From Chloroflexota bacterium (GTDB lineage Bacteria; Chloroflexota; Anaerolineae; Aggregatilineales; Phototrophicaceae): DNA of 24,839 bases. A program made the translations under genes and the position numbers. Where the stretch lies: positions 1 through 24,839 of the forward strand of contig QGUR01000019.1 of NCBI GenBank assembly GCA_003242205.1. Direction: 5' to 3'. Shown in pieces: positions 6,901-15,057 of the stretch (position 1 is the first letter of the stretch; each line of letters begins with the position of its first letter). Under the pieces are notes generated by a model that was not told the origin of the DNA, made no database searches, and saw only the letters and a program-made list of their open reading frames with translations.

Positions 6901-7941
6901 TTATTGGGCCGCCGCTGTTGATGTCTTGCCGAGGTTGACCTTTGGCATGACGTCTTCTGCGAAGATCTGCATCTGTTCCTTCAGCTCTTCAATCGTGTTG
7001 GCGGTGAAGTAGGTTCCGCAGAGGTGCGTCACCCCTGCTTCTTCCAGCCGCTGAATTTTCTCCACCAGTTCATCGACTGTGCCGATCAGGTTGGCTTCCT
7101 CAAAGGCGATATCGGCCTGATCCTTGAGCGTCGACTGGCGCAGGGAAACCAGATGCTGGTAAATCTGGCTTTTCTCGAACAGGGCGACGGCCTGCTCGTG
7201 CGTCTTGCCGATGCAGGTGATGAGCTGCGGCGCGATGTCGATCTTCGTGCCGTCCCGCCCGTTTTCCGCCGCAATCTGGCGCAGATTCTGCACGTGTTGG
7301 GCAAGCTGGTGCGCGGGCATGCCCGCCGGCAGCCAGCCCTGCCCGTAGATGGCAGCGCGGCGCACCGCCTGCGGGTTGTTGCCGCCGAAATACAACGGCA
7401 GCGGGTTTTGCAGCGGCTTGGGATACATCTCCACGTCTTCAAACCGGTAGTATTCACCGTTCCAGCTTGCGCGTCGCTCGCTGAACAGCACGCGCAAGGC
7501 CTGCGCGCTCTCCTCTACCAGATTGCCCCGATGGGCGTTCCAGCCGGGATGAAGCGCTTCAAATTCCTCGCGGTACGCGCCGACGCCGAGGCCGATGATC
7601 AGGCGGCCTTTGCTGAAATGGTCGAGCGTGGCGATCTGTTTGGCGACGACCACGATGTCGCGGCGCATGGGTGTGACCAGAATGCCGGTCCCAAACTTGA
7701 GCGTGGTGGTTTCCGCGGCCAGATAGGCGTAGGTAATGAGCGGCTCCCAGAAGTTTGGCGGGTCGGCGAATTCCTCGCGCACGTAGCGCTGGGTCGTCAT
7801 GTGGTCGTTGCCCCAGACGGAATGATAGCCGAGCGCCTCGGCGTGTTTGGCAATTTCAATAAGCTGATCCGGCGTTGGCACGAAAGGCACGGGATACATC
7901 ATGCCTTCCATGCAAGTCGGCAAGCCTGCGCTGTAAATCAT
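6901..7941 (-). CDS. LLM-class flavin/F420-dependent oxidoreductase (last gene of operon)
   Basis: 346-residue luciferase-like TIM-barrel oxidoreductase. Family marks are the N-terminal strand MIYSAGLPT, the PDQLIEIAKHAEALGYHSVWGNDH helix-strand spread over residues 28-51, the LKFGTGILVTPMRRDIVVVAKQ strand-loop, and KGRLIIGLGVGAYREEF, the phosphate-binding glycine segment. It oxidises or reduces a small substrate using FMN or F420; the cofactor cannot be settled from sequence. The ATG at 7939-7941 is preceded by GAAAGGA; an in-frame TTG at 7959 overlaps that site and is rejected. It starts 28 bp after the PLP-enzyme stop. It is only distantly similar to the other LLM gene of the operon, so the two probably act on different steps. 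Confidence 0.85.
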   Translation of the reverse strand: MIYSAGLPTCMEGMMYPVPFVPTPDQLIEIAKHAEALGYHSVWGNDHMTTQRYVREEFADPPNFWEPLITYAYLAAETTTLKFGTGILVTPMRRDIVVVAKQIATLDHFSKGRLIIGLGVGAYREEFEALHPGWNAHRGNLVEESAQALRVLFSERRASWNGEYYRFEDVEMYPKPLQNPLPLYFGGNNPQAVRRAAIYGQGWLPAGMPAHQLAQHVQNLRQIAAENGRDGTKIDIAPQLITCIGKTHEQAVALFEKSQIYQHLVSLRQSTLKDQADIAFEEANLIGTVDELVEKIQRLEEAGVTHLCGTYFTANTIEELKEQMQIFAEDVMPKVNLGKTSTAAAQ

Positions 7942-7969
7942 CCTGCTTTCCTTTCTCAAAAAGCCGCGG

Positions 7970-9229
7970 CTACTGGCGGGCGGCCATCAGTTCCTGAAAG
8001 GCGTCCCAGCTTCCGTCGATCAGCGGGATCGGCGTCTCGCCGACGTGAATATCCTTAAACCCGCTCGACGTATGCACGCAAACCAGCGGGCCTTTCTTGC
8101 CCAATCCGAGCGACTTGGCCTGTTTGGCCGCGGCGAACGAAATCACGGATGAGATTTCGCCCCACATCCCGGCCCGGCCAAGCTCGGCCTGCGCCGCTTT
8201 CATTTCTTCTTCGGTAATCGCCAGCACCAGCCCTTCTGATTCGCGGATGGCGACGACACCGCGATAGCTGTTGACCGGCACGGCGATGGCATAGGCGTCG
8301 GATGGCCCGGCATCGACATGGACAACCGGCTGGCCCTCGGCGATCGCGCGTTTCAGCGGCGCGCCAACAGCCGGTTCGCATCCGATGATGTGCGGGATTT
8401 CCGGGATGAAGCCATACTGCTTCAGTTCCTTGAAACCCTTGAAGACGCCAAACGTCAGTTCGGCATAGCTGACCGGGATAAAGACCGCTTCGGGAGCGCG
8501 GCGGCCCAACTGAAGATAGATTTCGTAGGCAATCGTCTTGTACCCTTCCGAACCGAAGGGGTGGTTGGTCGGCGGGGTGGTGAAGTTGCTCGCCGGGTGG
8601 TAGCCCAGTTCGTCGATGATTCGCTGCATCAGCGTCCAGCGGGTGAGCACGTCCGGCACGGCGACAACCGTCTGGCCGTAAGCCTGCAGGAAGCTGGCGA
8701 CTGCCGGTGGGCGCGGCGTGCAGAGGATGACCGCGTGCAGCCCGGCGCGCGCCGCATAAGCCGCTGCCGCCGCCCCATGGTTGCCCGACGACGCGGCAAC
8801 CATGCCGGGCGCGCCGACCGCCAGCGCCGCGCTGACCACGCACAGATTGAGGCGGTCCTTGTGGCTCCACGTTGGGTTGCGGCTTTCATCCTTGATGTAC
8901 AGTTCAAAGTCCCCGTCGACCAGATGCGGCGGGTGCTGAACCAGCGGCGTGCCGCCTTCGCCCATGCTCAGGTTATCGGCCAGCGGCGGCAGCAGCGGCG
9001 CGTAGCGCGTCAGGCCGGGCAGCGGGCTGTCAGGCAGCCAGTCGCCCGATTCCGGGTAGTCGTAAACGATTTCCAACGGCGCTTTAAAGCCCTCGCGCTC
9101 GCAATTCGGGCAGCCGGCCACAATCGGCGGGTAGAGCGGATACTCCGCGCCGCAGAACAGGCAGCGCTGGGCTCTGGCTGTGGATTGCCCGGTAGCGATC
9201 CTGCCGGGCGCTGTTTCCGGTGTAGTCAT
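7970..9229 (-). CDS. Threonine-synthase-like fold-type II PLP enzyme
   Basis: 419 residues. An N-terminal zinc-ribbon-like motif, C23-x2-C26 and C40-x2-C43, precedes a fold-type II PLP domain: GEGGTPL (90-96), SHKDR with Lys124 as the likely Schiff-base lysine, SSGNHG (147-152) as the phosphate loop, and a late TSSGFKD segment. The arrangement matches the threonine synthase branch, which acts on phosphohomoserine, but related enzymes do eliminations or replacements on other hydroxy- or phospho-amino acids. Its place in a catabolic operon argues against housekeeping threonine synthesis. The ATG at 9227-9229 is the first start after the upstream gene ends; the open frame before it overlaps that gene and is shadow. 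Confidence 0.8.
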   Translation of the reverse strand: MTTPETAPGRIATGQSTARAQRCLFCGAEYPLYPPIVAGCPNCEREGFKAPLEIVYDYPESGDWLPDSPLPGLTRYAPLLPPLADNLSMGEGGTPLVQHPPHLVDGDFELYIKDESRNPTWSHKDRLNLCVVSAALAVGAPGMVAASSGNHGAAAAAYAARAGLHAVILCTPRPPAVASFLQAYGQTVVAVPDVLTRWTLMQRIIDELGYHPASNFTTPPTNHPFGSEGYKTIAYEIYLQLGRRAPEAVFIPVSYAELTFGVFKGFKELKQYGFIPEIPHIIGCEPAVGAPLKRAIAEGQPVVHVDAGPSDAYAIAVPVNSYRGVVAIRESEGLVLAITEEEMKAAQAELGRAGMWGEISSVISFAAAKQAKSLGLGKKGPLVCVHTSSGFKDIHVGETPIPLIDGSWDAFQELMAARQ

Positions 9230-9257
9230 CGGTACTCTCGTTTTGCCTAATGGATGC

Positions 9258-10292
9258 CTATTTTGATCGGGCGAGCATCTCTTCGACCATCGGCTTGACG
9301 GTCTGAGCGAACTCGCGCAGGGTTTCGTGCAGGCCGCCGCTCTCCGTACGATGGGGCAGGAAGGTGATGTCGGTAATGCCCATTTCGGCCACCCGCGCAA
9401 CCTTCTGCGCGACTTCTTCAGCCGTGCCCGCCCAGCAGAATTTGTCGACAAAGCTGTCTGGGATGAGATGCACGTTTTCCTTGAGCAGGTTGTAATCGCG
9501 CTTGGCGATGATGCGCTCCAGTTCGTCCGGCACTTCCAACCCAACGCGCTTCACGAAAGCGCGGTCGGGATAGCTCGTCCACAGGAATACGCCAACCATC
9601 GGCTTGACGGCCTCGATAGCCTCCCGGCGGTCTTTGCTGATGCAGGCGTCAACCCGCGAGATGATCGTCAGATCGCTCAGCGAGCGCCCGGCTTTGGCCG
9701 CGCCTTTTTCGATCATCGACAGGGCGTGGCGAATGCCGACCGGCTCGGCATAGGTGGCGATCATGACGCCATCGGCGACTTCACCACCGACCTGTAGCAC
9801 CAGGTCGCCGCGCGAGGCCACGACAATCGGGATGTCGGCGCGCGTTTTGAAATTGAGCCGCCCGTTGTGAAACCGGATGACTTCGCCCTGAAAATCGACC
9901 GTTTCACCCGCCAGCAGGCGGCGAATCAACAGGATCGCCTCGCGGATGGCTACCGCGGGTTTAACGCGCTGAATGCCCATCGGCGGAAAGCCCGTCCCGC
10001 CCGCGCCGATGCCCAGCACCGCGCGACCGCGCGAAACTTCGTCCAGCGTGCCGATGGCCATCGCCGTGAGCGCCGGGTGCATCGAATACGGGTCGGCGAT
10101 GAACGTGCCGATCTTGGGCCGCGTCGTGCGTTCGGCGGCGACCGTGCCCATGACGTACATGTCATGGAAGAACTTTTCGTTCGTCACCCACAGCGTTTCA
10201 TAGCCCAGCGCTTCACAGTCTTCGACCAGTTGCGCGTATTCGTCATACGTCTCGTCGGTCCAGAACAGACCGGCGCCCAGCTTCAGCTTCAT
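9258..10292 (-). CDS. Mer-like LLM-class oxidoreductase
   Basis: 344-residue luciferase-fold oxidoreductase close in layout to F420-dependent methylene-tetrahydromethanopterin reductase-like proteins. Visible are MKLKLGAGLFWTDETY, the CEALGYETLWVTNEKF strand-helix, TAMAIGTLDEVSRGRAVLGI with the G-x-G-x-G loop following (LGIGAGG), and a C-terminal GTAEEVAQKVARVAEMGITD helix typical of the subgroup. It should act on a soluble substrate in the cytosol with F420 or FMN. The start is ATG 10290-10292 with GAGG just upstream, 11 bp after the stop of the M24 gene, so the two are co-transcribed. The substrate is unknown. Confidence 0.85.
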   Translation of the reverse strand: MKLKLGAGLFWTDETYDEYAQLVEDCEALGYETLWVTNEKFFHDMYVMGTVAAERTTRPKIGTFIADPYSMHPALTAMAIGTLDEVSRGRAVLGIGAGGTGFPPMGIQRVKPAVAIREAILLIRRLLAGETVDFQGEVIRFHNGRLNFKTRADIPIVVASRGDLVLQVGGEVADGVMIATYAEPVGIRHALSMIEKGAAKAGRSLSDLTIISRVDACISKDRREAIEAVKPMVGVFLWTSYPDRAFVKRVGLEVPDELERIIAKRDYNLLKENVHLIPDSFVDKFCWAGTAEEVAQKVARVAEMGITDITFLPHRTESGGLHETLREFAQTVKPMVEEMLARSK

Positions 10293-10303
10293 GCCTCAGC
10301 CTC

Positions 10304-11500
10304 TCAGTCGATTATGTGCAGCTCGCGGCCGAGCGTCGTCAGCAGTTCATTGCCACCTTCGCGCACGACGAACGGGTCTTCGACGTGCAGCGCGCCCAGA
10401 CCGTATTCGTAGTAGGGTGTTTCGATATTGATGACCGTGCCTTCTTCCAGCACTTCGGCGTTTCCAGGCGCGATCAGCGGCTGTTCGTAGACCTCCGCGC
10501 CGATGCCGTGGCCCAGATGATGCCGCCGGTAATGCGGCGCGCCCGCCGCGCGTGTCGCTTCCAGAGTCAGGTCAAAGACCTCGCCTCCGGTCATGCCGGC
10601 GCGGGTGGCTTCGATGGCGTGCAACTCGCCCTGTAGCATGGCGTTATAGATCGTCTGCGCGCGTTTGCTCGGCTCGCCCAGACTGAAATTGCGCGCCAGA
10701 TCCGACCAGTAACCCTGATAGGTGCAACCGACATCAAACCAGATGGTGTCGCCGCGCCGCAGCGGTGTGCGGTCGGGCAGCACCTGCCCCGCGACCGCGT
10801 TGCGCCCGAAACGGATGAGCGTAAAGCGAGGCACACCGCCTTGGCTGACGACCGAGCGCTCGAACTCTCGCGCCAGCTCGTATTCCGTCACGCCCTGACG
10901 GGCAATAGCCGCCGCCGCCATGATCGCGTTCTCGGTCACGCGGGCCGAAGCGCGAATACGCCGGATTTCTTCGGCGGTTTTCACGCGCCGCACCCAGCGC
11001 AGCATTTCCGTCGCCGGAACGAACTCCGCGCCCGGCAGCGCCTCTGCCAGCTTTTCCCAGAACCCACGGCGCAGCCCCAGCTCGTCCACGCCGATTTTGC
11101 CGTTGGCCAGCCCGGCGGACTTCAGCGCGGCGACCAGCGCTTCCAACGGCCCCGGCTGCGCCTTGCTCAAATCGGCCAGTGATTGCAGGCGGCGTTCTGC
11201 GTCGTTCAGCTCCACGCCGACCGGGTCTTCGCGGTAAAACGTGCCGAACGTAAACGCCCCGCGCAGCGTCTCGAAACCGTCGAGCACCTGATCGACTTCA
11301 ATGGTCGGCGAAATGAGGAACGGCTCTGTTGGGCGGTCGGCGGTGACGAGGGCGTAGCACTGGCCTTCGTGCGGGAACATCTGCAAGGACACGTTCCAGA
11401 TGCCGGTGAAGTAATGGACGTTCTCGATGGTCGTTGCGACAATCGCGTCCAGACCCTGCTCCGCCATTTTGGCTTTCAATCGTTCAACATGAACCAGCAT
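10304..11500 (-). CDS. M24-family metallohydrolase (Xaa-Pro peptidase/prolidase-like)
   Basis: 398 residues: an N-terminal creatinase/prolidase domain (about 1-165) and a C-terminal pita-bread M24 domain. All five dimetal ligands are present: Asp256 and Asp267 (WFDVG..YWSDLARNF), His331 (HHLGHGIG), Glu360 (VINIETPYY) and Glu374 (LHVEDPF). It is therefore a metal-dependent hydrolase, unlike creatinase, which has lost the ligands. M24 members include Xaa-Pro aminopeptidase and prolidase, but also ectoine hydrolase (DoeA) and DMSP lyase (DddP), so the substrate may not be a peptide. The ATG at 11498-11500 follows GGAG; the in-frame TTG at 11512 is part of that site. It begins 29 bp after livF. 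Confidence 0.85.
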   Translation of the reverse strand: MLVHVERLKAKMAEQGLDAIVATTIENVHYFTGIWNVSLQMFPHEGQCYALVTADRPTEPFLISPTIEVDQVLDGFETLRGAFTFGTFYREDPVGVELNDAERRLQSLADLSKAQPGPLEALVAALKSAGLANGKIGVDELGLRRGFWEKLAEALPGAEFVPATEMLRWVRRVKTAEEIRRIRASARVTENAIMAAAAIARQGVTEYELAREFERSVVSQGGVPRFTLIRFGRNAVAGQVLPDRTPLRRGDTIWFDVGCTYQGYWSDLARNFSLGEPSKRAQTIYNAMLQGELHAIEATRAGMTGGEVFDLTLEATRAAGAPHYRRHHLGHGIGAEVYEQPLIAPGNAEVLEEGTVINIETPYYEYGLGALHVEDPFVVREGGNELLTTLGRELHIID

Positions 11501-11529
11501 CGCTTTCTCCAAACAGATTGGGGCGGCGG

Positions 11530-12255
11530 TTAGCGCTCGCCTAGATAAGCCCGATACACTTCTTCCGACTGCTTCAGTTGCTCAGCGTTGCCCTGGTAGC
11601 GTATCGAACCCAGTTCAAGCACGAAGCCGTAGTCGGACGCTTCCAGCGCGCGTCTGGCGTTTTGTTCCACCAGAACGATGGTCGTGCCGGAAGCGTTGAT
11701 TTCTTCAATCACACGGAAAACTTCATCGACCAGCAGCGGGGCAAGGCCAATCGTCGGCTCGTCGATGAGCAGCACTTTCGGTTTGAGCATGAGCGCGATG
11801 GCGAATTCCACCATCTGCTGCTGGCCGCCGCTGAGGTTACCGACCGGCGTGTGGCGCTTCATACGCAGGATTTCGAAGCGCTCGCACAGCCGGTCAATGT
11901 CTTTCATGACCTGCCGCTTGTCTTTGCGGATGTAGGCCCCCATTTCCAGATTTTCCTGCACGGTCATCTGAGGGAAGTTGGACCGGCCACCGGGAATGAA
12001 GGCTATGCCCCGTTTGAGCAGCTCAAGCGTTGGCAGACCGGTGATGTCTGCCCCTTCGTACAGTATCTGGCCGCGCGATGGCTTCACCAGCCCGAAGATG
12101 GTGCGCAGCAGCGTCGTCTTGCCCGCGCCGTTCGCGCCGATGACGGTGACGATCTGTCCGTGCTCGACGCGCAGCGAAACGTTCCTGAGGACTTCGATTT
12201 CCCCGTATCCGGCATCGACGTTGCGCAGTTCGAGGATGACGTTGTCAGTGGCCAA
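11530..12255 (-). CDS. livF: Branched-chain amino acid-type ABC transporter ATPase LivF
   Basis: 241 residues from a TTG start at 12253-12255, chosen because GGGAGG (12262-12267) lies 6 bp upstream; there is no ATG or GTG at a suitable place. Walker A GANGAGKT (40-47), signature LSGGQ (141-145) and Walker B VLLIDEP (161-167) are intact, and the switch residue is Gln198 in LVEQN, as usual for LivF. Length and AYLGER ending are typical. It pairs with LivG on the cytosolic face to drive LivHM. The start overlaps the livG stop by 11 bp, so translation is coupled. Confidence 0.93.
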   Translation of the reverse strand: MATDNVILELRNVDAGYGEIEVLRNVSLRVEHGQIVTVIGANGAGKTTLLRTIFGLVKPSRGQILYEGADITGLPTLELLKRGIAFIPGGRSNFPQMTVQENLEMGAYIRKDKRQVMKDIDRLCERFEILRMKRHTPVGNLSGGQQQMVEFAIALMLKPKVLLIDEPTIGLAPLLVDEVFRVIEEINASGTTIVLVEQNARRALEASDYGFVLELGSIRYQGNAEQLKQSEEVYRAYLGER

Positions 12256-13015
12256 AGTATGCCTCCCGCACTTTCTCGTCCATCCGCACATCGCGTGGCA
12301 GGCCGTCGGCGATCTTGCGGCCGTAGTCCAGCACGACGATGCGCTGCGAGATGTCCATGACGAGCCGCATGTTGTGTTCGACCAGCAGGATTGTTTTGCC
12401 CTGCCGGTTCAGGTTCAGAATGTGGTTCATCATGTGCGTGACCATCTCGCCGCTGACGCCTGCCGCCGGCTCGTCGAGCATGATGACGTCGGGGTCGGGC
12501 ATGAGCACGGTGGCAAATTCCAGCAGTTTGCGCTGGCCATAGGAAAGATGGCGCGCTTCGAGATGCCGGACGTTATCCAGCCCCACCATGTCGAGCAGTT
12601 CACGCGCCCGTTCGGTGGCGGTGTGTTCCAGATGGTGAATGCGGCTGGTCCCCAGCATACGCGCGATCAGGTTTTCCTCCTGATGCTGCTGCACGGCAGC
12701 GAGCATGTTTTCGAGCACGGTCATTTCGGGGAACGTCCGCACGTCCTGGAACGTGCGCCGGATGCCCTTGAGCGCGATTTTGTCCGGGCGCAGGTTGCTG
12801 ATATCCTCGCCCTTGAACAGGACACGCCCGCCGTCGATCTTGAGAAAGCCGGTGACGCAGTTGAACAGCGTCGTCTTGCCGGAACCGTTCGGGCCGATCA
12901 AACTGAGCAGTTCGCCCTCATAAAGTTCAAAACTGACATCCTGCAGGGCGGTGACGCCGAGGAAGTGCTTGGTCAGATTCTGGATTTGGAGTACCGGAGG
13001 TCGCTCAGGCTGCAT
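12245..13015 (-). CDS. livG: Branched-chain amino acid-type ABC transporter ATPase LivG
   Basis: 256 residues. Walker A GPNGSGKT (41-48), Q-loop Gln90 in RTFQDVRTF, signature LSYGQ (157-161), Walker B VIMLDEP (177-183) and switch His214 (LLVEHNM) are all present. The LEFATVLMPDPDVIMLDEPAAG stretch and the C-terminal EAYFGH are LivG hallmarks. It couples ATP hydrolysis to transport through LivHM. The ATG at 13013-13015 overlaps the livM stop, and the 3' end overlaps the livF start, giving a tightly packed transporter operon. Confidence 0.93.
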   Translation of the reverse strand: MQPERPPVLQIQNLTKHFLGVTALQDVSFELYEGELLSLIGPNGSGKTTLFNCVTGFLKIDGGRVLFKGEDISNLRPDKIALKGIRRTFQDVRTFPEMTVLENMLAAVQQHQEENLIARMLGTSRIHHLEHTATERARELLDMVGLDNVRHLEARHLSYGQRKLLEFATVLMPDPDVIMLDEPAAGVSGEMVTHMMNHILNLNRQGKTILLVEHNMRLVMDISQRIVVLDYGRKIADGLPRDVRMDEKVREAYFGH

Positions 13016-14003
13016 CGGGCTTCGCCTCCGTTCTGGTGCCGCGCAGGCGTTGCAGCGCCCGTTCGATCAGGCTGTCCAGCCCTTCGGGCAGGAACCGGAT
13101 GACGATGAGCAGGATCAGCCCGTAGATCAGTTGCTGCCACGCGGGCGGTACATCGGTCACGATTTCCAACAGGCGCGGCAGCAGCGAGAACAGCACCGCG
13201 CCGAGGATGACGCCGCGCATGCTGCCCGCGCCGCCGACGAACACGATGATGAGCAGGTTCAGCGTATAGCTGATCGTCAGTTCGGACGGGCAAACGACCG
13301 TGATGTACTGGGCCTGAAAGCTGCCCAGCGCGCCGATGATGGCCGCGCCGGCAATGAACGCCAGCAGCTTGTAACGCTTGGGATAGATGCCCATCGCAGA
13401 CGCGCGCACTTCATCCTGACGCACGGCGGCGAAGGCTCGCCCAATGCGCGACTGCGTCAGCCGCCAGTAGATAAGAATTGCCAGCCCCAGCAGCGGCAGC
13501 AGCAGGTAGTAGTAATGGACCGGCTCGACTACCGTAACCGGCCCCGAACCGGGGATATGCAGCACCGGGCGCGGCACGTTCTGCGTACACATCGGGCCGC
13601 CTGTGATGTCGTAGGCGTTGTTCGCCAGCAGTTGAGCGATGATGAGCGCGCCCAGCGTGCCGATGGCGAACGAAACTTCGGAGATGCGGAAGAAGGCGAT
13701 TCCGCTGACGAGCGCCAGCAGGCCCATCGCAAAAGCCGAAAGCAGCAGGCTGCCAATAAAGTCGAGGCCCAGACTCGGTGCGACCAGCGCTGTGACATAC
13801 GCGCCGACGCCGTAGAATACCGGATGCCCCAGCGACACCGCGCCGACGTGGCCGGCGCTCAGGTCGAAGCTGAGCGCGAAGATGATCCACATCACTGTGG
13901 TGATCATCACGTTGACAAGGTAATTCGTGGTGGCAAGCTGTGGCAGGATGACGAGAAAACCGGCGACCAGCAGCCACAGCACGATCTGCACGCCGCGTTT
14001 CAC
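13005..14003 (-). CDS. livM: Branched-chain amino acid-type ABC permease LivM
   Basis: 332-residue polytopic permease with about 8-10 helices. The family segment FDLSAGHVGAVSLGHPVFYGVGAY (near residues 46-69) and the EAA-like cytosolic loop around GRAFAAVRQDEVRASAMGI, which docks the ATPase, are clear. The late GGAGSMRGVILGAVLFSLLPRLLE block is typical. The start is GTG at 14001-14003, in a 4-bp GTGA overlap with the livH stop. It forms the membrane channel with LivH. Confidence 0.92.
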   Translation of the reverse strand: MKRGVQIVLWLLVAGFLVILPQLATTNYLVNVMITTVMWIIFALSFDLSAGHVGAVSLGHPVFYGVGAYVTALVAPSLGLDFIGSLLLSAFAMGLLALVSGIAFFRISEVSFAIGTLGALIIAQLLANNAYDITGGPMCTQNVPRPVLHIPGSGPVTVVEPVHYYYLLLPLLGLAILIYWRLTQSRIGRAFAAVRQDEVRASAMGIYPKRYKLLAFIAGAAIIGALGSFQAQYITVVCPSELTISYTLNLLIIVFVGGAGSMRGVILGAVLFSLLPRLLEIVTDVPPAWQQLIYGLILLIVIRFLPEGLDSLIERALQRLRGTRTEAKPDAA

Positions 14004-14887
14004 AGCCCGACCCTCCTGCCAAACAACCCCTGCGGGCGTACGAACAGGATCAGCACAAACAGCCCAAACGAAACCACGTCACGATAGGCATACGAGACAT
14101 AGCCACTGAATAACGCTTCCACCAGCCCGAGCAGGAACGCGGCGAAGAACGCGCCGTTGACCTGTCCCAGACCGCCCAGAATGACCGCTGCCAGCGCCTT
14201 GAGAGTCAGCAGGGAGCCCATTGTCGGCATCACGCTGAAAAGCGGCGACATCAGCGCGGCGGCAAGCCCGGCCAGACCGCTGCTGATGGCAAACGTGATC
14301 ATGGCGATTCGTGGCACGTCGATGCCGACGATCTGGCACATTTCGCGATTCTGCGAGACGGCGCGCATCGCTTTGCCGGTCTGTGTGTGTTTGACGAACC
14401 ATTGCAACGCCAGAAAGATGAAGATCACCGCTACCAGAATGATCAGCCGCTGGACCGAAATGCGAATGTCCATGATTTCGATGATCTGGCGCGAGTAGAT
14501 CGTCGGTGTCTGTTTCGGGTCACTGGTGAAGAGGATGAGCGCGAGATTTTGCAGCACGATGGAAATGCCCAGCGTTGCCACTGCCTGCACGCGCCAGCTT
14601 CGATTGAGAATCGGGTGAATGACCACCCGCTCGATGAGAAGACCTACCAGCGCAGTGACCACCACGACCAACACGACGATCAACGGATAGGGCAGCGTGA
14701 TACCCGACAGGTTGAGCAGCAAAAACAGCGTGTAGCCGCCAACCATGAAGATATCGCCGTGTGCGAAGTTGACCAGCCGCGCCACGCCGAAGATCAGCGA
14801 CAGCCCCAGCGTGATGAGCGCATAAAACGCGCCGAGGGTCAACCCGTTAATGATGTGTTCGATGAAAATAACAACTTCAATCGGCAT
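14000..14887 (-). CDS. livH: Branched-chain amino acid-type ABC permease LivH
   Basis: 295-residue permease with about 8 helices. Hallmarks are the N-terminal INGLTLGAFYALITLGLSLIFG, then VNFAHGDIFMVGGY, the docking loop TGKAMRAVSQNREMCQIVGID, and GGLGQVNGAFFAAFLLGLVEAL. The ATG at 14885-14887 follows AAAGG at about 9 bp; the longer open frame upstream is non-conserved Arg-rich sequence and is rejected. It lies 170 bp after the binding-protein gene, with a hairpin in the gap. Confidence 0.92.
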   Translation of the reverse strand: MPIEVVIFIEHIINGLTLGAFYALITLGLSLIFGVARLVNFAHGDIFMVGGYTLFLLLNLSGITLPYPLIVVLVVVVTALVGLLIERVVIHPILNRSWRVQAVATLGISIVLQNLALILFTSDPKQTPTIYSRQIIEIMDIRISVQRLIILVAVIFIFLALQWFVKHTQTGKAMRAVSQNREMCQIVGIDVPRIAMITFAISSGLAGLAAALMSPLFSVMPTMGSLLTLKALAAVILGGLGQVNGAFFAAFLLGLVEALFSGYVSYAYRDVVSFGLFVLILFVRPQGLFGRRVGL

Positions 14888-15004
14888 GAAGTGCAGCCTT
14901 TGGCGAGACCGCAACGAAGCGTCTGCGCGTCTGATCGCCAGAGCGAATGCTACCGGCAAGCGCGGCAAAACGTCGTGCCTGTGCAGGTGTACGGAAATGT
15001 GTCG

Positions 15005-15043
15005 TGGTAGAGCGCGGGCCTGTTGCGGCCACGCGCTCCACCA
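15005..15043 (-). terminator. Stem-loop between livJ-type gene and livH (likely attenuator)
   Basis: TGGTAGAGCGCGGGCC (15005-15020) pairs with GGCCACGCGCTCCACCA (15027-15043) around a 6-nt loop, with one bulge and one mismatch that becomes a G-U pair in minus-strand RNA. It lies just after the binding-protein stop. Such intergenic hairpins commonly terminate part of the transcript or protect the 3' end, so the binding protein is made in excess over the permeases. No strong U-tract follows. Confidence 0.5.
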
Positions 15044-15057
15044 TTAACAAGCAATAT

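Noticed and set aside
7024..8058. 344-codon plus-strand open frame opposite the LLM gene
   Set aside because: Antisense shadow of a gene with clear LLM motifs; high GC creates long stop-free frames here.
11978..13102. 374-codon plus-strand open frame opposite livF and livG
   Set aside because: Lies opposite intact Walker and signature motifs; no ribosome binding site or recognisable domain.
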